Made by a program: the position numbers and the translations under genes. Shown one piece after another: positions 1 to 8,739 of a stretch of DNA of 11,671 nt. The stretch comes from Psychrobacter sp. (GTDB lineage Bacteria; Pseudomonadota; Gammaproteobacteria; Pseudomonadales; Moraxellaceae): NCBI GenBank assembly GCA_012270355.1, contig JAAXIL010000192.1:1-11671 (forward strand), in the 5' to 3' direction. The notes under the pieces were generated by a model. It ran no database searches. It was not told the DNA's origin and saw only the letters and a list, made by a program, of their open reading frames with translations. The stretch's first letter is position 1. Every line of letters starts with the position of its first letter.

Positions 1-2708
1 TCACGTCCATAACATTGCGAGCACACGCCATGTGGCACGTCACAAGTAATCACCGAACGTACCCACACTTCATCAATGGCATTATCATCCAGAACGGTCA
101 CGCCATGCTCATCAATCAATGCCCCTGCTTCTAGCAACATCTCGCCATTGCGATCGGTCACGTCTTTGGCAACCACCCGACCAAGCACTCGGTCGCCCAA
201 TTTCTCGATGATTTCACCACCTTGTATGTGCGGTGTCATGAGCACGCCTTCGTCCGTGCCACAATCTTCTTGAGTAATGACCAAATCTTGAGCCACGTCT
301 ACCAAACGACGGGTCAAATAACCTGAGTTCGCCGTTTTCAGTGCCGTATCCGCCAATCCTTTACGAGCACCGTGCGTCGAGATGAAGTACTGTAGTACCG
401 TCAAGCCTTCACGGAAGTTGGCTTTAATTGGGGTTTCAATGATTGAGCCATCAGGTTTTGCCATCAAGCCACGCATACCAGCGAGCTGGCGAATCTGTGC
501 TGCACTACCCCGAGCCCCTGAGTCAGACATGATATAAATCGAGTTGAACGACTTTTGTTCTACCGTTTCGCCATCGGCATTGGTCACTTCATCCGTCGAT
601 AAGTTATCCATCATCGCTTTGGCAACTTTGTCATTGGTGCGAGACCAAATGTCCACAACTTTGTTGTATCGCTCACCTGCGGTTACGAAACCTTGAGCAA
701 ACTGCTCTTCAATGTCTCGGACTTCAGCGTCTGCCGCTTCGATCAATTCTTCTTTTTGTGGCGGGATGACCATGTCTTCCATACCAATCGACACGCCAGA
801 CAGGGTTGCTTGAGCAAACCCTAAATACATGAGTTGGTCGGCAAACATGACACTGTCTTTTACGCCACGCTTACGGTAGCAAGAGTTCAGCAATTTTGAG
901 ATGTTCTTTTTGGTCATCTCAACGTTACACTCTTCAAAATCCATGCCTTTTGGCATGATATTCCAAATCAGCAAACGCCCTGCTACGGTGTCTTTGATGC
1001 TGGTCGTTTCAGTTTCATTGCCGTCTTCATCAACTTGTGTCTCAGTCACTCGCACTTTGATGTTAGCATTAACATGCAGGTCATTTGAACCAATCGCACG
1101 TAAGGCTTCATTGACAGTGGCGAACACCATGCCTTCGCCTTTGGCGTTCACCGCCGAGCGACTAATGTAATACAAGCCCAACACCACGTCTTGCGACGGT
1201 ACAATGATGGGATCACCGTTGGCAGGCGACAAAATGTTATTGGTTGACATCATGAGTGCACGAGACTCAAGCTGTGCCTCTAACGTAAGTGGCACGTGCA
1301 CCGCCATTTGGTCACCGTCAAAGTCGGCGTTAAATGCGGTACAAACGAGCGGATGCAACTGAATCGCTTTACCTTCAATCAACACAGGCTCAAACGCTTG
1401 CAAGCCCAAACGGTGCAAAGTCGGGGCACGGTTTAACAGAACAGGATGCTCACGAATGACCATCGCCAACATATCCCACACTTGAGGCTCTTCTCGCTCG
1501 ACCATCTTTTTGGCTTGCTTGATGGTCGTTGCCATACCATGTGACAGCAATTTGGCATAGGTGAAGGGCTTGAACAGTTCAAGTGCCATCTTCTTAGGCA
1601 GACCACACTGGTGCAAACGCAAGGTAGGACCAACCACGATGACCGAACGACCTGAATAGTCAACACGCTTACCCAAAAGATTCTGACGGAAACGCCCTTG
1701 CTTACCTTTAATCATGTCAGCAAGCGACTTAAGCGGACGTTTGTTGCTACCTGTGATGGCTCGTCCACGACGACCGTTATCAAGCAGGGCATCAACCGAT
1801 TCTTGTAGCATCCGCTTTTCGTTACGCACAATAATGTCAGGGGCGTTTAGTTCAAGCAGACGCTTCAAGCGGTTGTTACGGTTAATGACACGGCGGTATA
1901 AATCGTTCAAATCCGACGTGGCAAACCGTCCGCCTTCTAGCGGTACAAGCGGACGCAAATCGGGCGGTAAAACAGGCAAAACCGTCATCACCATCCATTC
2001 TGGCTTGTTGTTTGAGTCACGGAATGCCTCAAGCAATTTCAAACGCTTCGACATTTTTTTAAGTTTGGTTTCTGAGCCCGTTTGCGGGATGGCTTCTCGC
2101 AATTCATCAATTTCTAAATCAAGATCAATGTCTTTGAGCAAATCTTGAACCGCTTCTGCTCCCATTTTGGCAGTGAACTCATCGCCAAACTCTTCCAACG
2201 CTTTGTAATAATCTTCATCATCAAGCAGTTGGTATTTTTCAAGCGAGGTCAAACCGGGGTCGGTCACCACATAGCTTTCAAAATACAATACCCGTTCAAT
2301 ATCACGCAGGGTCATGTCGAGCATCAAACCAATACGGCTTGGTAACGACTTTAAGAACCAAATGTGTGCCACAGGGCTGGCAAGGTCAATATGACCCATG
2401 CGGTCACGACGTACTTTTGCCGTTGTGACTTCCACGCCACATTTTTCACAAATCACACCTTGGAATTTGCGACGCTTATATTTACCACACAAACATTCGT
2501 AGTCTTTAACGGGTCCAAAAATTTTGGCACAAAACAGACCATCCCGCTCCGGTTTAAAGGTGCGGTAGTTGATGGTTTCGGGCTTTTTCACTTCGCCATG
2601 CGACCACGACTTGATGGTGTCGGGTGAAGCAAGAGAAATTTGAATGCTGTCAAACTCACGCTTGCCATTGTCGGCAGGGCTTTTCATGATGTCGAGTAAG
2701 TCTTTCAA
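1..2708 (-). CDS. rpoC: RNA polymerase subunit beta' (N-terminal 902 residues, cut by window edge)
   Basis: This is the beta' subunit of DNA-dependent RNA polymerase, which forms one side of the active-site cleft and holds the catalytic magnesium. Reading the minus strand from a TTG at 2708 gives an uninterrupted frame to base 1. The N-terminus reads MKDLLDIM, as in other gammaproteobacterial RpoC. The first zinc site begins CLCGKYK (Cys72, Cys74) and continues ICEKCGVE. The catalytic NADFDGD is at residues 460-466 (bases 1311-1331). The bridge-helix block ([20 protein letters not shown]) follows. The second zinc site uses Cys816 (DCGTDEG), Cys889, Cys896 and Cys899 (CSQCYGR). Numbering stays within one or two residues of E. 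coli. About 500 C-terminal residues, including the trigger loop, lie outside the window. A GGAGAAG ribosome binding site sits at 2713-2719. It is the last gene of the rplJL-rpoBC cluster, 128 bases after rpoB. Identity is certain. Confidence 0.98.
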   Translation of the reverse strand, partial: MKDLLDIMKSPADNGKREFDSIQISLASPDTIKSWSHGEVKKPETINYRTFKPERDGLFCAKIFGPVKDYECLCGKYKRRKFQGVICEKCGVEVTTAKVRRDRMGHIDLASPVAHIWFLKSLPSRIGLMLDMTLRDIERVLYFESYVVTDPGLTSLEKYQLLDDEDYYKALEEFGDEFTAKMGAEAVQDLLKDIDLDLEIDELREAIPQTGSETKLKKMSKRLKLLEAFRDSNNKPEWMVMTVLPVLPPDLRPLVPLEGGRFATSDLNDLYRRVINRNNRLKRLLELNAPDIIVRNEKRMLQESVDALLDNGRRGRAITGSNKRPLKSLADMIKGKQGRFRQNLLGKRVDYSGRSVIVVGPTLRLHQCGLPKKMALELFKPFTYAKLLSHGMATTIKQAKKMVEREEPQVWDMLAMVIREHPVLLNRAPTLHRLGLQAFEPVLIEGKAIQLHPLVCTAFNADFDGDQMAVHVPLTLEAQLESRALMMSTNNILSPANGDPIIVPSQDVVLGLYYISRSAVNAKGEGMVFATVNEALRAIGSNDLHVNANIKVRVTETQVDEDGNETETTSIKDTVAGRLLIWNIMPKGMDFEECNVEMTKKNISKLLNSCYRKRGVKDSVMFADQLMYLGFAQATLSGVSIGMEDMVIPPQKEELIEAADAEVRDIEEQFAQGFVTAGERYNKVVDIWSRTNDKVAKAMMDNLSTDEVTNADGETVEQKSFNSIYIMSDSGARGSAAQIRQLAGMRGLMAKPDGSIIETPIKANFREGLTVLQYFISTHGARKGLADTALKTANSGYLTRRLVDVAQDLVITQEDCGTDEGVLMTPHIQGGEIIEKLGDRVLGRVVAKDVTDRNGEMLLEAGALIDEHGVTVLDDNAIDEVWVRSVITCDVPHGVCSQCYGR

Positions 2709-2712
2709 GAGT

Positions 2713-2719
2713 CTTCTCC
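2713..2719 (-). promoter_or_regulatory. Ribosome binding site that fixes the rpoC TTG start
   Basis: GGAGAAG lies 4 bases upstream of the TTG at 2708, close but usable, and no in-frame ATG precedes the family-conserved MKDLLDIM. An ATG overlaps this site at 2721-2719 but is out of frame; it would give only a 21-residue peptide, so it is not the rpoC start. Confidence 0.75.
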
Positions 2720-2727
2720 ATTTTGTG

Positions 2728-2770
2728 GGTTTGGCGTGACTCATCTAATGATGAGTACGACCACCAAACC
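2728..2770 (-). promoter_or_regulatory. Compound stem in the rpoB-rpoC spacer
   Basis: On the minus strand an outer pair GGTTTGG/CCAAACC (7 bp) encloses an inner perfect 7-bp hairpin ACTCATC-ATTA-GATGAGT, separated by a 7-base versus 5-base internal loop. The structure ends only 8 bases before the rpoC ribosome binding site. It has no T-tract, so it is not an intrinsic terminator. A role in processing or in rpoC translation is inference. Confidence 0.5.
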
Positions 2771-2796
2771 GCTTATTAATATGACGTATGCGTTAT

Positions 2797-2820
2797 AGGA
2801 CGTGAGACATAGAGTCCTAG
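2797..2820 (-). other. Weak hairpin after the rpoB stop
   Basis: TAGGAC and GTCCTA form a 6-bp inverted repeat with a 12-base loop, just downstream of the rpoB stop codon. No T-run follows, so read-through into rpoC is expected. Function is unknown and chance is possible. Confidence 0.3.
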
Positions 2821-2836
2821 CTACACCTAAAAGGGC

Positions 2837-5800
2837 TTAAGCCTGATTGTCTTTCAACTCAATGTTAATCGCCAATGACTTGATTTCTTTGGTCAAGACG
2901 TTGAACGATTCTGGCATGCCCGGATCCATGTACTGCTCGCCATCGACAATGTTTTTATACATACGGGTACGCCCTTCCACGTCGTCCGATTTCACGGTCA
3001 ACATTTCTTGTAAGGTGTAGGTGGCCCCGTAGGCTTCAAGTGCCCATACTTCCATCTCACCGAAACGCTGACCACCGAACTGAGCTTTACCGCCCAATGG
3101 TTGCTGAGTAACCAGCGAGTATGAGCCAGTTGAACGGGCGTGCATTTTGTCATCGACCAAGTGATTGAGTTTGAGCATATACATGTAGCCCACGGTGACA
3201 GGACGATCAAATTTCTGTCCAGTGCGACCATCATATAAGGTTTGCTGACCCGTAGTAGACAAGTCGGCAAGCTCAAGCAATTGTTTGATTTGAGTTTCTT
3301 TCGCCCCATCAAACACCGCCGTACCCATCGGTACACCAGCACGCAAGTTTTGAGCGAGTGCCATCACGTCATCGTCGCTAAGGCTCGCCAAATCAACCTG
3401 CTCACCACCGACTTGGTTATAGATTTGGTCTAAGAAATCACGCAATTCTTTCACCGCTACTTGCGATTTCACCATGCGATCAATCTTATCACCCAAGCCA
3501 CGTGCTGCCATGCCCAAATGCGTTTCAAGCACCTGACCGATGTTCATGCGAGACGGTACGCCGAGCGGGTTTAACACGATGTCCACAGGGTTGCCGTTTT
3601 CATCATAAGGCATGTCTTCGACAGGCATGATGCGAGAAACCACCCCTTTGTTACCGTGACGACCCGCCATTTTGTCACCTGGCTGGATACGACGTTTCAC
3701 TGCCAAATATACTTTGACGATTTTTTGTACGCCATGAGCGAGATCATCGCCAGCCGATAGCTTGCGTTGTTTTTCGGCAAACTTACTGTCGATGTCTTTT
3801 TGCGTATCCGCCAAGACCTCAGCAATTTGCGTCCATCGATCAGCAGTTTCTTCATCGGCGGGTTGAATGTCGAGTAAAGTATCTAAGCTCATCTCACCAA
3901 GCTCTTTGGCTTTTAGCGTCGTGCCGGACTTTAAGCCAGCCCCACCGCTAATTTCTTGCCCATCGAGCAAGGTGCTGATACGACCACGAGCCGCTTCTTC
4001 AAAGATGCGTAACTCTTCTTTTAAGTCTTTGCGGTAGTCATCAAGCTGTGCCTTTTCAATCGACCGAGCACGGGTATCTTTTTCCACGCCATCACGGGTA
4101 AAGACTTGTACGTCAATAACCGTACCTTTTGTAGAAGATGGCACACGTAGCGAGGTGTCTTTCACGTCGGCAGCTTTTTCACCAAAAATTGCCCGTAGCA
4201 ATTTTTCCTCTGGCGTGAGCTGTGTCTCGCCTTTTGGCGTAACCTTACCCACCAAAATGTCGCCAGCATCGCCTTCGGCACCGATGTACACAATGCCAGC
4301 TTCGTCAAGGTTAGATAACGCCGCTTCGCCCACGTTTGGAATATCCGCCGTGATTTCTTCGGTACCCAACTTGGTGTCTCGTGCCACACAGGTCAATTCT
4401 TGAATGTGCACGGTCGTAAAGCGGTCTTCTTTGACAACTCGCTCAGACAACAAAATGGAATCCTCAAAGTTATAACCATTCCACGGCATGAATGCCACAC
4501 GCATGTTTTGACCGAGTGCCAATTCGCCTAAATCCGTTGACGGACCATCTGCCAAAATGTCCCCACTGGCAATTTCATCGCCTTGGTTGACAATAATGCG
4601 TTGGTTAATACAGGTGTTTTGGTTCGAGCGGGTGTATTTAATGAGGTTATAAATGTCGATGCCTGCTTCGCCTGCTTGCATTTCCTCTTCGTTGACCCGC
4701 ACCACGATGCGAGAAGCGTCCACGTCCTCAATCACCCCGCCTCGTTTGGCGATGACACACACGCCAGAATCCCGAGCTACGTGTCGCTCCATGCCTGTGC
4801 CGACCAACGGCTTATCCGCTCGCAATGTCGGAACCGCTTGGCGTTGCATGTTTGATCCCATCAAGGCACGGTTGGCATCGTCATGTTCCAAGAACGGAAT
4901 CAAACTTGCCGCCACTGATACTACCTGACGAGGCGACACGTCCATATGCGTGACTTTATCGCTCGGCATACGCACCGACTCACCGCCGCTACGTACCATC
5001 ACCATATCTTCGGCAAGCTCGCCGTCATCGGTCAATTCAGAATCCGCTTGAGCGATGACCGTGCCGACTTCTTCAATGGCAGACAGATATTCAATGTCGT
5101 CGGTCACTTTACCGTCAACTACTTTACGATAAGGCGTTTCTAAGAACCCGAAGTCATTGGTACGAGCAAAGGTCGCCAATGAGTTAATCAAACCAATGTT
5201 TGGACCTTCAGGCGTCTCAATCGGACACACCCGACCATAGTGCGTGTTATGCACGTCACGCACCTCAAAGCCAGCTCGCTCACGCGTCAAACCACCTGGA
5301 CCTAATGCCGATACCCGACGTTTATGCGTGATTTCGGATAACGGGTTGTTTTGATCCATAAACTGTGACAATTGGCTTGAACCAAAGAATTCTTTGACTG
5401 CCGCTGCCACAGGTTTTGAGTTAATCAAATCTTGGGGTGACAAATTGTCTGACTCTGCTGAACTCAAACGTTCTTTGACCGCTCGCTCAACTCGCACCAA
5501 ACCAACACGGAATTGATTTTCGGTAATCTCAACAAAAGAACGGATACGGCGGTTACCTAAGTGGTCGATGTCATCCACCACGCCACGCCCATTACGAATC
5601 TCAATCAATTCTTTTAAGACTGCAATGATGTCATCATTGGTCAACACACCCTGCTCACGTTGCTTGTCAGGGTCATCGGTGTTGACAAATTCACGCCCTA
5701 AACGACGATTGAACTTCATACGACCCACGTTAGACAAATCATAACGATCAGGGTTAAAGAACATGCTTTCAAACAGTTTTTCTGCCGTTTCCACCGTTGG

Positions 5801-6958
5801 TGGCTCACCAGGACGCATGACCTTATAGATTTCAATCAAGGCTTCTTCACGGCTTTGCGTGCTGTCGGCACGCAAGGTGTCAGCAATGTAAGTGCCATGA
5901 TCAATGTCATTGGTGAACAAAATGTCAAATTGCTTAATGGCATCTTTGCCCTCGGATTGACTGAGTTTCACCAGCAATTCATGGTCAATTAACGTATTGG
6001 CACGGGCAATGACTTCATCGTCCACCACAATATCTTCCGCCAAAATACGCTCATATAGATATTCATCAGGCACTGCCAGTTTTTTCAAACCCGCTTCTTC
6101 GATTTGGCGAATACGACGGGCGTTGATGCGTTTACCTTGCTCGACAATCACATTGCCATCACCATCGACAATATCGAACTGAGCCATTTCACCACGCAAA
6201 CGGTCTGGGACTAAGTCAATCTCAAATTGAGACTCGCCACGATAAACGGTTACTTTGTCAAAGAAAGTGTCCAAAATCTCAGCAGTGGTCAAGCCCAATG
6301 CTCGTAAAATGATGGTCGCTAATAATTTACGGCGGCGGTCAATACGAGCATATACCAAATCTTTAGCATCAAACTCAAAATCCAACCATGAGCCACGATA
6401 TGGAATGATGCGAGCGTTATACAACACCTTACCGCTAGAGTGCGATTTGCCTTTGTCGTGGTCAAAAAACACACCCGGCGAACGGTGCAACTGCGACACG
6501 ATGACTCGTTCTGTCCCGTTAATAATAAAAGTACCATTCTGTGTCATGAGTTTAATTTCACCCATGTACACATTTTGCTCACGGATGTCTTTAATTGCCG
6601 CTTTACTAGACTTATCCTTACTGTCTTTGTCTTTAATCACCAGACGGATTTTAACCCGCATTGGGGCAGCATAAGTTGAGCCACGCAAGATACATTCCCG
6701 CTCGTCAAACTCAGGTGTCCCTAAATAGTATTCAACAAATTGTAGCTCGGCATTGTTAGAGCTACTCTCAATCGGAAATATGGAAGAAAATGCCGCTTGC
6801 AACCCAATGTTGTCACGGGCTTTGGGCTTTTTATCTGCCTGCAAGAATTTTTTATAGGAATCAACTTGAATGGCAAGCAGATAGGGGATGTCCATAACAT
6901 TGGGCAATTCGGCAAAACTTTTGCGAATGCGTTTTTTTTCGGTATAAGAGTAGGTCAT
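2837..6958 (-). CDS. rpoB: RNA polymerase subunit beta, full length
   Basis: This is the beta subunit of RNA polymerase (1373 residues; E. coli has 1342). It starts [15 protein letters not shown], the family N-terminus, with AAGGAA at 6964-6969 placed 5 bases before the ATG. The rifampicin-binding block begins [15 protein letters not shown] at residue 524. Residues matching E. coli D516, H526 and S531 are D535, H545 and S550, all wild type, so no rifampicin-resistance substitution is visible there. The active-site lysines in [12 protein letters not shown] are K1096 and K1104 (E. coli K1065 and K1073). The C-terminal clamp block ([20 protein letters not shown]) and the ending NIELKDNQA are intact. 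Compared with E. coli it has a short insertion near residues 418-432 ([12 protein letters not shown]) and length differences in the variable region before the catalytic lysines. It is preceded by a 480-base leader and followed by rpoC. No frameshift is seen. Confidence 0.99.
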   Translation of the reverse strand: MTYSYTEKKRIRKSFAELPNVMDIPYLLAIQVDSYKKFLQADKKPKARDNIGLQAAFSSIFPIESSSNNAELQFVEYYLGTPEFDERECILRGSTYAAPMRVKIRLVIKDKDSKDKSSKAAIKDIREQNVYMGEIKLMTQNGTFIINGTERVIVSQLHRSPGVFFDHDKGKSHSSGKVLYNARIIPYRGSWLDFEFDAKDLVYARIDRRRKLLATIILRALGLTTAEILDTFFDKVTVYRGESQFEIDLVPDRLRGEMAQFDIVDGDGNVIVEQGKRINARRIRQIEEAGLKKLAVPDEYLYERILAEDIVVDDEVIARANTLIDHELLVKLSQSEGKDAIKQFDILFTNDIDHGTYIADTLRADSTQSREEALIEIYKVMRPGEPPTVETAEKLFESMFFNPDRYDLSNVGRMKFNRRLGREFVNTDDPDKQREQGVLTNDDIIAVLKELIEIRNGRGVVDDIDHLGNRRIRSFVEITENQFRVGLVRVERAVKERLSSAESDNLSPQDLINSKPVAAAVKEFFGSSQLSQFMDQNNPLSEITHKRRVSALGPGGLTRERAGFEVRDVHNTHYGRVCPIETPEGPNIGLINSLATFARTNDFGFLETPYRKVVDGKVTDDIEYLSAIEEVGTVIAQADSELTDDGELAEDMVMVRSGGESVRMPSDKVTHMDVSPRQVVSVAASLIPFLEHDDANRALMGSNMQRQAVPTLRADKPLVGTGMERHVARDSGVCVIAKRGGVIEDVDASRIVVRVNEEEMQAGEAGIDIYNLIKYTRSNQNTCINQRIIVNQGDEIASGDILADGPSTDLGELALGQNMRVAFMPWNGYNFEDSILLSERVVKEDRFTTVHIQELTCVARDTKLGTEEITADIPNVGEAALSNLDEAGIVYIGAEGDAGDILVGKVTPKGETQLTPEEKLLRAIFGEKAADVKDTSLRVPSSTKGTVIDVQVFTRDGVEKDTRARSIEKAQLDDYRKDLKEELRIFEEAARGRISTLLDGQEISGGAGLKSGTTLKAKELGEMSLDTLLDIQPADEETADRWTQIAEVLADTQKDIDSKFAEKQRKLSAGDDLAHGVQKIVKVYLAVKRRIQPGDKMAGRHGNKGVVSRIMPVEDMPYDENGNPVDIVLNPLGVPSRMNIGQVLETHLGMAARGLGDKIDRMVKSQVAVKELRDFLDQIYNQVGGEQVDLASLSDDDVMALAQNLRAGVPMGTAVFDGAKETQIKQLLELADLSTTGQQTLYDGRTGQKFDRPVTVGYMYMLKLNHLVDDKMHARSTGSYSLVTQQPLGGKAQFGGQRFGEMEVWALEAYGATYTLQEMLTVKSDDVEGRTRMYKNIVDGEQYMDPGMPESFNVLTKEIKSLAINIELKDNQA

Positions 6959-7008
6959 CGAAATTCCTTATGGCTATGGAAAACAAGAACGGATAAGCGG
7001 TGTGGATG

Positions 7009-7028
7009 AAATCTTAAATTAAAGATTT
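7009..7028 (-). other. Small AT-rich hairpin in the rpoB leader
   Basis: AAATCTT-TAATTT-AAGATTT is a perfect 7-bp stem with a 6-base loop, about 40 bases before the rpoB ribosome binding site. There is no terminator T-tract. It could be chance in AT-rich DNA or part of the leader fold. Confidence 0.35.
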
Positions 7029-7132
7029 GGACGCAAATAATTGGATAACTGTCGCAATTGGTTAGTTTATTACTGAATAAATGGGACGCAAAAAACCCTA
7101 AATGCAAACGCACCTAGGTTTGAAATTACAAA

Positions 7133-7291
7133 CTAAACGATTAGAAATAACTTTGAACAGGTAGTACTACGACGATTAATCAGCTGACAGAATGAATGAA
7201 AAACACTTTGCATGCCATCGTAAGCAAAGTGGAAAAGGTCAAATCGATTCATTTTACTCATTTTGACACGCTCACTCATTACGACAGTCAT
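7133..7291 (-). CDS. Possible 52-residue leader ORF of unknown function
   Basis: An ATG at 7291 opens a 52-codon frame ending in TAG at 7133, inside the rpoB leader and starting about 30 bases after the predicted transcription start of the TATAAT promoter at 7327. The product begins MTVVMSERVKMSKMNRF; it has no recognisable domain, no clear membrane segment and two cysteines (35 and 45). Further in-frame ATGs lie at codons 5, 11, 14 and 27. The upstream base context (GGGTTGG) is a poor ribosome binding site, which argues against efficient translation. An attenuator-like hairpin covers codons 21-30, so translation would disturb it. It may equally be a chance ORF, and I do not recognise it. Confidence 0.25.
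   Translation of the reverse strand: MTVVMSERVKMSKMNRFDLFHFAYDGMQSVFHSFCQLINRRSTTCSKLFLIV
7199..7231 (-). terminator. Second attenuator-like hairpin in the rpoB leader
   Basis: CACTTTGC and GCAAAGTG form a perfect 8-bp stem with a 12-base loop, immediately followed on the minus strand by five T residues. The stem is about half G+C and the loop is large, so termination would be partial at best. It sits within the 52-codon ORF. Confidence 0.4.
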
Positions 7292-7326
7292 GGTTGCCAA
7301 CCCATTCAATAAAAGTCAAGGGCGAG

Positions 7327-7355
7327 ATTATACGAAAAAAAAGCCAATAATGCAA
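7327..7355 (-). promoter_or_regulatory. Predicted internal promoter for rpoBC
   Basis: The minus strand has TTGCAT (7355-7350), a 17-base spacer, and a perfect TATAAT (7332-7327). The -35 falls in the 3' arm of the terminator stem and the spacer contains its T-tract. The same TTGCAT/TATAAT pair occurs before tRNA-Trp. The -35 matches the consensus only in the first three bases. If active, it would give rpoBC a transcript independent of the ribosomal protein genes. Confidence 0.55.
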
Positions 7356-7370
7356 GTCGCATTATTGACT
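7335..7370 (-). terminator. Intrinsic terminator/attenuator between rplL and rpoB
   Basis: AGTCAATAATGC pairs with GCATTATTGGCT over 12 bp (one G-T wobble), with a 5-base loop GACTT, and runs straight into TTTTTTTT. This is a well-formed rho-independent terminator 70-100 bases after the rplL stop. By analogy with the known E. coli rplL-rpoB attenuator it probably reduces, rather than abolishes, read-through into rpoBC. The stem is AT-rich, consistent with partial efficiency. Confidence 0.75.
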
Positions 7371-7381
7371 TTTTATAAAGT

Positions 7382-7411
7382 TTTTGCTTACTAAATAAAC
7401 AGTAAGCAAAA
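7382..7411 (-). repeat. 11-bp inverted repeat after rplL
   Basis: TTTTGCTTACT and AGTAAGCAAAA form a perfect 11-bp stem with an 8-base loop, starting about 30 bases past the rplL stop. No T-tract follows on the minus strand, so it is more like an mRNA 3'-end stabiliser or processing site than a terminator. The role is inferred. Confidence 0.5.
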
Positions 7412-7439
7412 CTCAAGCTATGCAGCTAAACCAATTGGC

Positions 7440-7820
7440 TTACTTAAGCTCAACGGTAGCACCAGCTTCTTCAAGCTTTTTCTTAAGCTCTTCGGCTTCG
7501 TCTTTGCTCGCACCTTCTTTGATTGGAGCTGGAGCACCTTCAACCAACTCTTTGGCTTCTTTAAGACCAAGACCAGTGGCTTCACGAACCGCTTTAATAA
7601 CGCCAACTTTCTTGTCGCCGAAGCTTGCAAGTACAACGTCAAACTCGTCTTTTTCAGCGGCAGCACCACCAGCATCGCCAGCAGCAGCAGCAGGAGCAGC
7701 GGCAACAGCGGCGGCAGCGGTTACACCGAATTTTTCTTCCATATCGTTGATAAGTTCAACGATGTCCATGACTGACATTTCAGCAATTGCGTTTAACACA
7801 TCTTCTTTAGATAGTGCCAT
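7440..7820 (-). CDS. rplL: 50S ribosomal protein L7/L12
   Basis: This is the stalk protein L7/L12, present in several copies per ribosome, which recruits translation factor GTPases. It has 126 residues (E. coli 121). Residues 1-32 are the dimerisation domain that binds L10 ([20 protein letters not shown]). Residues 33-56 are an Ala/Gly/Pro-rich flexible hinge ([18 protein letters not shown]). Residues 57-126 are the factor-binding C-terminal domain, containing EKDEFDVVL, the conserved [20 protein letters not shown] and a GATVELK ending. GGAGA at 7827-7831 lies 6 bases before the ATG. It follows rplJ by 84 bases and is presumably translated from the same message under L10-L12 feedback. The slightly longer hinge explains the extra length. 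Identity is certain. Confidence 0.98.
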   Translation of the reverse strand: MALSKEDVLNAIAEMSVMDIVELINDMEEKFGVTAAAAVAAAPAAAAGDAGGAAAEKDEFDVVLASFGDKKVGVIKAVREATGLGLKEAKELVEGAPAPIKEGASKDEAEELKKKLEEAGATVELK

Positions 7821-7904
7821 GATAATTCTCCAATAAGTAGAATAAATTTAGATTGAAAATGGTTCTTGGCATTAAAATTTCCAACAAACCATAAATTAAG
7901 TCAA

Positions 7905-8432
7905 TTATGCGGCGTCTTTGGATTCTTTGACTGCTGCAACAGTGCGAACAAACTTGCCAGGCACCTCTTTCATGGTGCGAGCAAGCTTGGTGACAGGGGC
8001 TTTCATGGTAGCCATGAGGATAGCCAATGCTTCGTCTCTGGTTGGGAGCTTAGACACACGTTCTAACTCTTCAGGACCAAACACTTCACCACCAACCGAT
8101 ACCATTTTCGGGTCTAAAGCGTTGTTGTCTTTACTAAAGTCATAAATGACTCTAGCAGCAGACCCCAAGTCTTCAGTTGAAAATGCTAGGATTAATGGAC
8201 CTGTCAACTTATCAGACATGGACTCAAATTTTGTGCCTTCAAAAGCCCGCTTTGCTAGCGAGTTTTTAACGACTTTGAGCACGACCCCTTTTTCACGAGC
8301 ATTGTTACGAAGCTCAGTCATCTGAGCAACTTCAATTCCGTGATACTCGGCGGCAACTGCTGAATAAGCATTTGCAGCAACTTCAGACACTTCAGCCACA
8401 ACTTGACGTTTCTGTTCTAGCGTTAATGCCAT
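7905..8432 (-). CDS. rplJ: 50S ribosomal protein L10
   Basis: L10 anchors the L7/L12 dimers on 23S rRNA at the stalk base, next to L11. I place the start at the ATG at 8432, giving 175 residues beginning MALTLEQKRQVVAEVSEVA, the usual family N-terminus. AGGAG at 8440-8444 is correctly spaced. A longer frame from 8486 would run back through a strong hairpin and the ribosome binding site, and its 18 extra residues do not resemble L10. The rRNA-binding N-terminal domain includes MTELRNNAREKGVVLKVVKN. The C-terminal helix that binds L7/L12 follows LMATMKAPVTKLARTMKEV. The 402-base upstream leader holds folds expected for autogenous control by the L10-L12 complex. Identity is certain. Confidence 0.97.
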   Translation of the reverse strand: MALTLEQKRQVVAEVSEVAANAYSAVAAEYHGIEVAQMTELRNNAREKGVVLKVVKNSLAKRAFEGTKFESMSDKLTGPLILAFSTEDLGSAARVIYDFSKDNNALDPKMVSVGGEVFGPEELERVSKLPTRDEALAILMATMKAPVTKLARTMKEVPGKFVRTVAAVKESKDAA

Positions 8433-8453
8433 AAGTTGACTCCTAATTATCTC

Positions 8454-8491
8454 TTTAATTGGCAGTTTTACGTACAAACCTACCAATTAAA
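8454..8491 (-). promoter_or_regulatory. Long hairpin directly upstream of the rplJ ribosome binding site
   Basis: TTTAATTGGTAGGTTT pairs with AAAACTGCCAATTAAA over 16 positions with one G-T wobble and one mismatch, closing a 6-base GTACGT loop. It ends 9 bases before AGGAG (8444-8440). No T-tract follows, so it is not a terminator. Its position suits a role in controlling rplJ translation or mRNA processing, which is inference. Confidence 0.65.
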
Positions 8492-8573
8492 TTGACGGCG
8501 ATGTCATTGGGTTTTTGAGATGATATAAAATCATTTCATTCGCCTAATGACGTGAATAACGGCACCGCAAAAA

Positions 8574-8640
8574 CAGACTCGTCTTTATTGACCAAACTTC
8601 AGTCAATCCAAACTACTCTATCCTTTTTGGTCACCGTCTG
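8574..8640 (-). promoter_or_regulatory. Probable L10-L12 autoregulatory binding structure
   Basis: CAGAC/GTCTG (5 bp) and TGACCAAA/TTTGGTCA (8 bp) stack on either side of a strongly asymmetric internal loop (GG opposite ATAAAGACGA), the sort of kinked geometry found in L10 leaders. The apical portion is about 28 bases. It lies 140-210 bases before rplJ. Assignment to the L10 leader family rests on position and shape, not on a covariance search. Confidence 0.5.
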
Positions 8641-8739
8641 CGTAGGTCAAATTCCATATTCAAATTACAATAAAACATGGACTTCGATTAACGGCGATGG
8701 CTGAAATTAACTATTAACCTATTAGCGTTAAAATTAAAA

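Larger units (their letters stand above)
6959..7439 (-). other. rplL-rpoB spacer (long rpoB leader)
   Basis: This 481-base AT-rich spacer separates stalk-protein genes from polymerase genes. Going downstream it holds: an 11-bp AT-rich hairpin (7411-7382), a strong terminator (7370-7335), a TATAAT promoter overlapping it, a 52-codon ORF (7291-7133), a second hairpin with a T-run inside that ORF (7231-7199), a weak bulged AACCTA/TAGGGTT stem followed by T residues near 7118-7090, and a 7-bp hairpin (7028-7009) before the rpoB ribosome binding site. In E. coli this spacer is known to carry an attenuator and an RNase III site; the equivalents here are inferred from structure only. Confidence 0.75.

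Noticed and set aside
1714..2148. 144-codon plus-strand ORF inside rpoC
   Set aside because: It is antisense to an unbroken, highly conserved beta' frame and its Ser/Arg-rich composition is typical of shadow frames.
6255..6674. 139-codon plus-strand ORF inside rpoB
   Set aside because: It is fully antisense to conserved RpoB sequence with no recognisable domain or ribosome binding site.
7675..7735. Repetitive GCAGCAGCAG-like tract
   Set aside because: It is the codon pattern of the alanine-rich L7/L12 hinge, not a microsatellite or CRISPR-like repeat.
7420..7836. 138-codon plus-strand ORF over rplL
   Set aside because: It mirrors the Ala-rich L7/L12 hinge in antisense, giving a low-complexity Ala/Ser/Pro product.
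8433..8486. 18-residue N-terminal extension of L10
   Set aside because: The extra codons run through the long hairpin and the ribosome binding site and do not match any L10; the ATG at 8432 begins the conserved MALTLEQK.
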